A stretch of DNA of 37,596 bases. It comes from Candidatus Aenigmatarchaeota archaeon (GTDB taxonomy: Archaea; Aenigmatarchaeota; Aenigmatarchaeia; JACPZZ01). A model generated the notes under the pieces. It was not told the origin of the DNA and ran no database searches. It saw only the letters and a program-made list of their open reading frames with translations. Of the stretch, positions 7,365 through 14,500 are shown in pieces. Where the stretch lies: assembly GCA_016195275.1 (NCBI GenBank), contig JACPZZ010000021.1, forward strand, positions 1 to 37,596, read 5' to 3'. Position 1 is the stretch's first letter. Each line of letters begins with the position of its first letter. A program made the translations under genes and the position numbers.

Positions 7365-7462
7365 GCAGACCAATTCTGATTATGGTTTGGGATTAATAAG
7401 TCTTCGTTTACCTGTCGCCTGAGCAAAGAGAAAGATTACCTAGCAAGCTATACCAACAAACA

Positions 7463-7567
7463 ATGGCAGAGGCCCAGATACCATTATTGGTTTCCATGTA
7501 CAGGGACTTAATTTTAGAATCACCCTTTTTTGAGGGCGTGGAGCGCTATGTAACGGGTCACAGATAA
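7463..7567 (+). CDS. Possible 34-aa microprotein or gene fragment
   Basis: In the 7365-7586 gap between pyrH and the LamG gene, an ATG at 7463 opens a 34-codon frame with protein-like composition (starts MAEAQIPLLVSMYRDL, ends YVTGHR). It is balanced in charge, helix-compatible and free of AT-rich drift. No clear ribosome-binding site is seen, but AATTAATAAG-type AT-rich DNA lies about 60 bp upstream. It could be a real small protein, the relic of a larger gene, or chance. The rest of the gap shows no other feature. Confidence 0.25.
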   Translation: MAEAQIPLLVSMYRDLILESPFFEGVERYVTGHR

Positions 7568-7586
7568 AAATCAAAATAACAAATCA

Positions 7587-8285
7587 TTATACTGTTGAAT
7601 TATATCGGTTAAACACTTCGCTGGCACTTAAAGTACTATTGTAAATCCTTACCTCGTCAATCTTTCCTAAAAATGTGCCAAAATTAAACTGGCTGTGACG
7701 GCCAATCCACAGGTTTGTGTTGGTGTTCGTAATATCAGCGGTATTATTGCTGACTTCGACCAAGGTCCCGTTAATGTAGAGCTTATGTACATCATTCGAA
7801 TTATCAAATGTATAAACTACGTGGTACCACTTATCGATATTGCCTGAACTGTAAAAATTGAAAGCTTTGTGTTTTAAGGGTACATCCCCCACAGTAGCTG
7901 CAAGATAGCCATCGGTGTTAATACGGAAGTCATATTCGTTGTTATTCTTGCTAAGAATGATCGAGTCATTCCCTGTGTTATTACCCGGGAAAATCCATGC
8001 TTCAAGGCTTAAATTAACCGGAGGGTTAAAATCTTGGACTTCAACAAGATCGTTATTCCCGTCAAAACTCAAGGAATGGTTGACTTTTCCAGTAGTCCAT
8101 ACAGGACCATTATGCAACATACCGTTTCTTCCATTACCAGAAGAATCAGCCGCACTAACACCTGAATTTTCATCAAACTTCCAATAACCCATCAAACTTG
8201 AATCAGGACTAGAAGATAAGGCCAACCCGGCCAATAACAACAATGTCACCATAAGCTGCAATACAACAGCAAAAATTTTTTTCAT
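7587..8285 (-). CDS. Secreted LamG/concanavalin-like domain protein
   Basis: A 232-aa exported protein. Residues 1-25 form a signal peptide (KKIFAVVLQLMVTLLLLAGLALS). The rest is one LamG_3 domain: MGYWKFDENSGVSAADSSGNG, then SLSFDGNNDLVEV, SLEAWIFPGN, WYHVVYTFDNSNDVHKLYINGTLV and the closing GKIDEVRIYNSTLSASEVFNRY. Such domains bind sugars or proteins at the cell surface. Several N-x-S/T sequons suggest archaeal N-glycosylation. No C-terminal anchor is seen, so the protein is either released or held by the surface layer. AT-rich TAATTTAAATGTTAAATATT directly before the ATG provides a promoter. It ends about 210 bp from pyrH on the same strand. Family secure; ligand unknown. Confidence 0.9.
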   Translation of the reverse strand: MKKIFAVVLQLMVTLLLLAGLALSSSPDSSLMGYWKFDENSGVSAADSSGNGRNGMLHNGPVWTTGKVNHSLSFDGNNDLVEVQDFNPPVNLSLEAWIFPGNNTGNDSIILSKNNNEYDFRINTDGYLAATVGDVPLKHKAFNFYSSGNIDKWYHVVYTFDNSNDVHKLYINGTLVEVSNNTADITNTNTNLWIGRHSQFNFGTFLGKIDEVRIYNSTLSASEVFNRYNSTV

Positions 8286-8351
8286 CGTACTACATAATTT
8301 AAATGTTAAATATTAAAAGCTTTTTTATGCGGTGTAATTAGTGGGTTAATT

Positions 8352-8461
8352 AGCCCCGGGCGGATTCGAACCGCCGTCCCCAGGTTACTCCATTTTTACT
8401 CCAGAGCCTGATGTGCTTTGTCGTGATCTTGAAATCACTTTGGCCGCTGCACTACGGGGCT
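8352..8461 (-). tRNA. tRNA-Gln(CTG) with two predicted introns
   Basis: Read on the minus strand: acceptor AGCCCCG/CGGGGCT (7 bp), T arm GGCGG-TTCGAAT-CCGCC, D stem GTGC/GCAC and anticodon stem TCAGG/CCTGG. The D loop is 32 nt (AGCGGCCAA expected) and the anticodon loop is 22 nt (starts CTCTGG). Removing about 22-23 nt from the D loop (around 8417-8440) and about 15 nt from the anticodon loop (around 8386-8400) leaves a canonical 72-73-nt tRNA with anticodon CTG. AGCC...AGCGGCCAA resembles archaeal tRNA-Gln. CAAAG is repeated at both edges of the D-loop insert, so the exact cut is ambiguous. The insert itself forms a GTGAT/ATCAC hairpin. CCA is not encoded; the discriminator is A. Confidence 0.85.
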
Positions 8462-8464
8462 ATT

Positions 8465-8950
8465 TCTAGACAGTATAAACCGGTCCAGCTTTTTATTCTT
8501 TTCTCCTACAAACCCTATGCCTTTATGAAATTTAGAAACCTGATTAAAACCATTCAGGTACAAACCGAATAACTTATTTCCACCTTTCCTTTTCCAAGTA
8601 TAAGTCCTTGGGATTAAACCCAAATCTTTGAAGTATTTTTTTATACCAATTAAGAAACTTTTAGTGGCGGAATCAACGCCGACCCGAGATAATTTTTATA
8701 TAATGTAAATTTACCGTCAGTTGAAAACACACCCTTTAAAAAATGTTTTGATAGCATCTTAGAGTGCGAAACCTGCCCACAGCAAACCTAGAAATAGTGC
8801 AAATTTATGATTTATTGTCGGAGGCGTCCTAATTCTGTGACCAGAACCTTTTAAGTATGACACATTTTCCCTCTTGTCAAACAACGGTTTTATCCCTTTA
8901 ACGAGGTTACATCTATCATAGAATTCTTTTCATTTACAAGCATTTAAAGT
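8465..8950 (-). pseudogene. Decayed LAGLIDADG homing endonuclease
   Basis: Three fragments in different frames, in order on the minus strand. First, KGIKPLFDKRENVSYLKG...NHKFALFLGLLWAG (about 8930-8765), resembling the lead-in and first LAGLIDADG helix. Second, FLKGVFSTDGKFTLYKNY (about 8745-8690), a good second LAGLIDADG helix. Third, VGVDSATKSFLIGIKKYFKDLGLIPR followed by LFGLYLNGFNQVSKFHKGIGF (about 8685-8490), the usual C-terminal half-domain. The frame shifts by 1 nt after KNY, a TGA interrupts the N-terminal part, and roughly 80-90 residues normally between the two motifs are missing. It is therefore inactive. It ends directly upstream of the two-intron tRNA gene. No other gene lies in 8462-9194. 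Confidence 0.75.
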
Positions 8951-8955
8951 TATGA

Positions 8956-8970
8956 CTAGACGACGGGGCT
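8956..8970 (-). other. Copy of the tRNA-Gln 5' end
   Basis: AGCCCCGTCGTCTAG on the minus strand matches the first 15 nt of the tRNA gene (AGCCCCGTAGTGCAG) at 12 positions, and the preceding bases (TTAGAAT versus TAGAAAT) are also similar. No T arm or 3' acceptor follows, so it is not a tRNA. The homing-endonuclease remnant lies exactly between this copy and the real tRNA, suggesting a duplication made when the element entered. Chance similarity cannot be excluded at this length. Confidence 0.45.
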
Positions 8971-9194
8971 ATTCTAATTGACGCATAAGCCGGTATACGT
9001 AATAGTCGGCTACCAAAACAAACCGCAGCAACTTCTTTTTATTCCTTTATAAAAATGCGAGCGGGAAAATCCACACCTTTAATAATTTCCTATGAAGCGA
9101 ACCGTATCGGAACGCCACCAGTTATCATAGTTCAGCATCTGTTTTTAGCATGATATTCCGGATGTATGAATATATCAAAGTCGCAGAATAAAAG

Positions 9195-9926
9195 ATGTCT
9201 GATAAGACTGTGCTTTTTGTTGGCACACACCCTGATGATATAGAAATCGGTTGCGGAGGAACTATTCAGGTTTTTCGGTCTAACGGTATAGATACTGTTG
9301 GTCTGATTATTACTACAGGGCACGACAGAGAAGATGCAAGGAGAAGAGACGCAGTATTGAAATCTTCAGATTTATTGGGCTATACGCCAGAGTTCGGAAA
9401 CATTCTTTCTATAGATTTGACAGACATACTTGTAGAAGATGCTGTAGCAAAACTTATTGGGAAATATCACCCCATTGCCGTTTTTGGTCATTCGAGGAAA
9501 GACAGCCACCGTAGCCATAAAATAGTGTCTGATGGCACAGATTCTGCTGCACGGTACGTTAGAAATAGACTGCATTATGCAGGCCCGGAAGGAGAATATG
9601 AATTCAGCCCTAACGTGTTTTTCACCTTCACAGAAAAAGAATTCAATGGAAAATTAAAAGCTCTAAAAATACACCAAACAGCTTATGGCGATGCAAGATA
9701 TTTCCACGAGAATTATTTGACCCAGAATAGTTGGTTAGGACAAAGAGTATTGCAATATACCCAGAGAGAAAACGCACCTTATGTTTTAGAGCATGGCGAT
9801 AGACACATTCCTTACGCGGAAGGTTTTGAGGCTAGACATATTGTTAATCCTGCTCTTAGCGACAGCCTGTTTTTTGATTCAGAGATGCGAGAACTTGCAA
9901 AAACCGTTGGTGGGACAGACATTTGA
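9195..9926 (+). CDS. PIG-L/LmbE family deacetylase
   Basis: A 243-aa Zn-dependent N-acetyl-sugar deacetylase-like protein. The signature FVGTHPDDIEIGCGGTI (residues 8-24) supplies the metal ligands H-x-x-D(D), and the second metal motif HSRKDSHRSHK (about 99-109) supplies the remaining His. Relatives act on N-acetylglucosaminyl lipids, mycothiol-type precursors or NDP sugars; the substrate here is unknown, possibly a surface glycan given nearby exported glycoproteins. No signal peptide, so cytosolic. ATG at 9195 chosen for the family N-terminus. It is monocistronic, divergent from the tRNA region, and followed by a perfect hairpin. Lower GC than the ribosomal genes, so acquisition by transfer is possible. 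Confidence 0.9.
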   Translation: MSDKTVLFVGTHPDDIEIGCGGTIQVFRSNGIDTVGLIITTGHDREDARRRDAVLKSSDLLGYTPEFGNILSIDLTDILVEDAVAKLIGKYHPIAVFGHSRKDSHRSHKIVSDGTDSAARYVRNRLHYAGPEGEYEFSPNVFFTFTEKEFNGKLKALKIHQTAYGDARYFHENYLTQNSWLGQRVLQYTQRENAPYVLEHGDRHIPYAEGFEARHIVNPALSDSLFFDSEMRELAKTVGGTDI

Positions 9927-9934
9927 TATCCGAA

Positions 9935-9953
9935 GCAACATTCCAAATGTTGC
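9935..9953 (+). terminator. Hairpin after the PIG-L gene
   Basis: GCAACATT-CCA-AATGTTGC is a perfect 8-bp stem with a 3-nt loop, 8 nt after the PIG-L stop codon, followed by ATTATCATAG without a long T run. Position suggests a transcript-end or mRNA-stabilising structure. Archaeal termination mostly uses T tracts, so a processing role is equally possible. Confidence 0.5.
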
Positions 9954-10034
9954 ATTATCATAGAAAATTAGGCAACAACTTCTTTTAGGCGCACACGCTC
10001 TAAAACCCAATACAAGAACTAAGGCTGTAATTTG

Positions 10035-11531
10035 TTACCTTGGTTTAACAACAGGCTGCCACGGCTGGCGTTTGCCGTAATTCTGGCGATAATACCACAC
10101 CAGCCCTGCTAGGATAAGAACAACAGCGACCACGAAAACAAGGTTTATCTTTTCCCCGCTGCCCAAGGTGGTTGTTGTCGTTGGCGGTAGCGTCGTGGTC
10201 GGCGGCACGTAAACCTGCGTTGATTCGGCCAATATCGTAGGTGCCGCATACTCGTTGGCCAATGTGAAGACTCTCTCATTGACACTATAAGTTATTTTCT
10301 TCTCTTCGCCGGGCGTCACAGTCTTGTAAATAAATATATATTCAGGGTCCGGGTTTGTCACATTAACAACTGCGCCAGGCGCAGTCACAGTTATCTTAGA
10401 CGCCTTGTCAGCCAAAGATTTCGGAACAATGTCCTTTATTATGAAATTGTTCACCTGTTCTGTGCCGTTGAATTTTATACTCAGTGTAACTGTTGACTTC
10501 TGGTTTGTTACATCAACATCTATCGTCCTGTTCGCCGCAGTGTTCTTCTGCACTTTTTCTGTTGTCGCTGCCACAACAGCCTTTATCTCGGCCGAAAGTT
10601 CTTTACCCAGCGCTATGCGCAAACCGGTTTGAAGCTCTTCTTTGCTGTCTATCAGGGATTTTATCTCCTCATTCTTTCTCTGCACGATCTCTTTTACAAC
10701 ATTTTGTATTTCATGGCCTGGCGGACCCTTGATCGTGCTTGTCGTTGTCGTGGTCGTAGTTGTCGTAGTTCCGCCGCCGGGCGAGCCGCCTGTTGTTGTC
10801 GTCGTAGCGGTTGACGCTGTTGTAGTCGTGCCTTTTGTCAGCGTCCAGACTTTTGATTGTGTCGTGTCACCAAGCCTGATTATCGCATGCCCGGCGCCTG
10901 TGAACGAACCTATCGTTATGTTCCATGTTACAGATTTCGTTTCCCCTGCGGTAAGCGTTATTGTTTGAACAGCCGCTGCACTGCCCAATGATGCGTTAAC
11001 CACAAACGTGTTTGATTTGTTCTGGTATAGCGTTAAGTTTCTTGTCTGCGACGAACCCAACGAATTCTGTACGTTAATTGACATTCCGGTGTTGTTGCCT
11101 TCGTAAACAGTTGAGATGGGGTCTTCGATAATTTCCATGGTCAGGCTTGACGGGTTCACGTATTCAATCGTAGCTGTGCCGCTGCTTGAGCTTGCGCCGC
11201 CAGAGTCGACAACAGTTACGGAAAAAGAGTAGGTGTTTGTTGTGGAAGAACTTATAGTGAATGTTTTTGTGGTTCCTGACGTGCCAACTGTGAAAGGCGT
11301 ATCAACGCTGCTTATAGTCAGGCCGGACGGTGAGGATGAAACGGAAAACGAGTTAATAGTCGCGGATCCGGAATCCGTGGACATCGTGACGCTCACGGTT
11401 CGCGTGGTTCCTGTATCAACCGTGGTTGTGTCATAGGAAGGATCGTTTACAGTAACCGCGGCAAACGCTGCAGAAACCATCATTATGCTCGAAAGAGCCC
11501 AGAACAATGCAATCTTGAAAGTTTTCATCAT
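10035..11531 (-). CDS. Membrane-anchored surface protein with Thr-rich stalk
   Basis: A 498-aa exported protein. The signal peptide is at residues 1-24 (FKIALFWALSSIMMVSAAFA). An Ig-like Ser/Thr-rich N-terminal domain (about 25-125) and a second beta domain with N-x-S/T sequons follow. Next is a poly-Thr/Gly linker around 235-270, a helical coiled-coil-like segment (VVKEIVQRKNEEIKSLIDSKEELQ) and another beta domain. It ends with a PPTTTLPPTTTTT stalk, a C-terminal transmembrane helix (FVVAVVLILAGLVWYY) and a basic tail facing the cytoplasm. GTGAT lies 3 nt before the ATG. It starts 7 nt after the stop of the giant surface protein, so the two form an operon. This protein probably anchors or displays its partner. 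Confidence 0.85.
   Translation of the reverse strand: MMKTFKIALFWALSSIMMVSAAFAAVTVNDPSYDTTTVDTGTTRTVSVTMSTDSGSATINSFSVSSSPSGLTISSVDTPFTVGTSGTTKTFTISSSTTNTYSFSVTVVDSGGASSSSGTATIEYVNPSSLTMEIIEDPISTVYEGNNTGMSINVQNSLGSSQTRNLTLYQNKSNTFVVNASLGSAAAVQTITLTAGETKSVTWNITIGSFTGAGHAIIRLGDTTQSKVWTLTKGTTTTASTATTTTTGGSPGGGTTTTTTTTTTSTIKGPPGHEIQNVVKEIVQRKNEEIKSLIDSKEELQTGLRIALGKELSAEIKAVVAATTEKVQKNTAANRTIDVDVTNQKSTVTLSIKFNGTEQVNNFIIKDIVPKSLADKASKITVTAPGAVVNVTNPDPEYIFIYKTVTPGEEKKITYSVNERVFTLANEYAAPTILAESTQVYVPPTTTLPPTTTTTLGSGEKINLVFVVAVVLILAGLVWYYRQNYGKRQPWQPVVKPR
10729..10835 (-). repeat. Low-complexity Thr-codon repeat in surface protein
   Basis: A run of ACN codons (GTCGTN on the plus strand) encodes two blocks of about ten consecutive Thr separated by a Gly/Pro-rich spacer. 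Such tracts form extended O-glycosylated stalks in archaeal surface proteins and tend to vary in copy number by slippage. It produces the apparent poly-Val ORFs on the opposite strand, which are not genes. Confidence 0.8.
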
Positions 11532-11538
11532 TTAATCA

Positions 11539-14500
11539 CTATCCGAAGACCTTTCTTCCCCCGCTCAAAAACTCTATCGGTCCGGCAAACATCTCTTCCT
11601 GCACACCTGTAGACTGGCCTGCTGTGTTCAACTCTGTGGCCGTTCCTACTATTTCGCTCCTTCCAGCAGACCACGACCCGCTCTGTGGAAGTATTTCAGT
11701 TAGCAGACAGCCGTCATAAATTGACACCGACGTTTCATTTGGCAGGTTTATCGCGTCACCGTGTGTTAAGTTATACACGGTTATGTTCGCTGTTTGTGAT
11801 GAAGATAATTTACCCTGCATCCAGTTATTGTACTTTAACGCGAACGACGCATTCTTTGCCTGGTTCGAGAATGTCGACGCACAAACCCTGATTCCGTGCG
11901 GTTGTGTCGTTGATGAAACAGTCGCCCATGGTATCGAAGGCGAAGACTCATAGAAGTTCAATATGGCGTGCGTGTTGTTTATGTACCAGTCCGTGAGGCC
12001 GAGCGTTATGAACGAGCCGAAGCTTAGCGACTTGCCGCTGTCCGACGAAGAAACGGACATTGTCGGGTAGTTGAACGCAACGCCTGAAAGGCCTGCCCCG
12101 CACCCGTTTGCAAGTTCATTGGTCGATTGGCTTCTTGCTCCTGTGCTCGCAGCGCACGCGCCGGAATTGGAGAACACGTTGTCATCGTCCATGTACAAAG
12201 TTGTCAAATTGCCGCGCGTATAGTTTACAGCGTTGGCACTCGTGAGGTCATGAACTGTCGCGTTTGTGATTACGAAATAGAACGTCGAGATCAAACCGTC
12301 CCTTACAAGTTGGTCGCTCGCAGTCTCAGTGAACGAGCCGTTGAAGAATAATACAGGCGAATACGAGTTTGTAAATCCTGACGTTGCGTTTGCGCCAACA
12401 GTTGCATTGAACGTTGTAATATTAGCCCTCAAAATTATTCTCTTCGAAGTGTTCGGCGCCAATTGGACAAATGTGCTCACCGCATTAAACGAGCGCACAT
12501 TGAAATTTATCGAATTCTTGAACGTTGATTTCTCGGCTGGCGTCGAGTTAACTTTCCAGAACGCCATGAACCTGCCGTTCTTTGTGACGTTTAACGGTAT
12601 GAATACGAGTCCGTCGGCATTTGTCGCGTTGCCTATAAAGTCTGTCCAATTTCCACCGCTGGCGTTTATCGCATAATCGAACGGGCTCTGAGGTAACTTA
12701 CTTTTAATGCCAAAGCCTTCTGTGTTCATCTCCGCAACCTCGGTTATGTTGAACCAGTGGCTCGGTAGTCTTGTCGCTGTCGAAGCCTGCCCGTCGCTTC
12801 CGCGGAACGCAACCATAGGTATCCATATCTGCTCGCGTATCTTGTGGCTTCCGCCGAACGCGAAATTGGTGCTCACGGTTCCCTGTCCGCCCTGGCCGCC
12901 AGTCGACAGTGTTGTGACATTAACAAATCTGACAAACGGAGCGCCGTCGATAGTCCACAGGTATGTCTTGAATCCGCCTCCAGCAAGGGCTATTTTCTGT
13001 GTGGGCAACAACCTCATCGTTTGGTTCAGCGTCAACCCGGCCGCGGTTCTGTTACCAAGGAATACGAATGAATGAGTGTCGTTTCCGACGACCATGACAT
13101 TAATGCCCGTATAGTTTGTCGAAGGCTGGTTCCTGTCGTTTGTTGTGTCCAGCGTTGGACCGGTGCACACAAGTGTGTTGAAACCGTTGGCTCTGCTCAA
13201 ACCCAGGTATGTGTTGTTTATCTGTGTCCAGTTAGCCAAATTCCATCCGTCGGTTATGCCACGCGCATCGTTCGAGCCGTCATACCAGCCTTGGTCATAA
13301 AATGGTACAGGCGAGCAATGTCCACTCGGAGCAGTCCATTGTTCGACCGGCGCCATGCCCACAGTAAGGCCTTTCACAGACAAGAAAATAAAGTCCTCGC
13401 TGGTTTCAGTGGATGATGTCAGGTTGTTCGTTGCCGTAATAATGCCGCCGTATTCGCCTGCTTTCAAACTCGCCGGGAGTGAAAAGTTGAACGATATATT
13501 TTCAATTCCGCTTAATAAATTGTAAGCTGGTGTTCCATTAATCCACTCCACCCTTGTGGCATTGTATTTTTTACCGCTCTCGAAATCCAGCAATTCGACT
13601 ATTATTCTGGTGATGTTTACAGGGCCTGTGGCAGGCGGCAAATCCGCAAATAACCTGGTTCCGTTAATCCAATCGCCTGGTTGGTATGTGTTTTGGGAAT
13701 TCACGGGGTTCATCCACCAGTCTGTCCACATGTCAAACGCTGCTATCTTGAAACCGGAGTTGGACGAAGTGCCACAGCCGCCCGAATAACCTTTAGTCGC
13801 CAACGACGCGTTGTCGCAAACCTTTATCCTAAGCTCGAAGAAGCCGTTTGGCCACTTTGTTAATTGTTTTCCAGCCGAGCTGAAGTATGACGGATGAATA
13901 TACAGTGTTCCATTAACTTGCCCGCTGCTGTTTGTCAGGTTAACAATAACAGGGTTTATCGCAGTCAGAACCGTAGCTCCGGTGGACGGGTTGAAATTAA
14001 TCAGCGACGCAACGCTCATGTTGCCGCCAACCACAACACGCGACGAATTGGCGGTGTATGATGGGTTTTGCATGACTATAGTTATATTTGAAGTAGGCGA
14101 GAACGAAAATCTCTGCTGACCCAGGCTGTTGTACGCGCTAGGGCTCATGGACATACTTTCGCACACAAATCCGGCAGGCACCTGGTCTGTTTTATCCTGG
14201 AATGACACGTTGAAAAGCATGAAGTGGAAACCTGAATATGTGCAAGCGTTTGAGAACGTTACATTGATCTTTGCCTGGCCGGACGAATCCGTAAGACCTT
14301 TGGTCACAGTTAGGCACGATGTCACATCAGAGCCTGTTATTTCGTCCTTCGCAGACAAGATAGAAACGAAAGACACAGAACTTGCCGGCATAAAGGTTTT
14401 TGCGTCGAAAACCATGACATTAAATTCCGTTGTCCCGGAGCAGTCTATTGACATGCCGCCTCCTTTCCCGCCTTCGTGACCGCCCGTATCACCGCCCTCG

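Noticed and set aside
8417-8440. GTGAT-TTCAAG-ATCAC as the anticodon arm of the tRNA
   Set aside because: It gives a 6-nt loop, leaves the D stem GTGC unpaired and wastes the perfect TCAGG/CCTGG stem; treating it as an intron restores a 72-73-nt cloverleaf.
8435-8623. 62-codon minus-strand ORF as a real gene
   Set aside because: Its residues match the C-terminal part of the LAGLIDADG remnant and it runs into the tRNA, so it belongs to the pseudogene.
10642-10968. Plus-strand poly-Val ORF
   Set aside because: Produced by antisense reading of the Thr-codon repeats in the surface protein.
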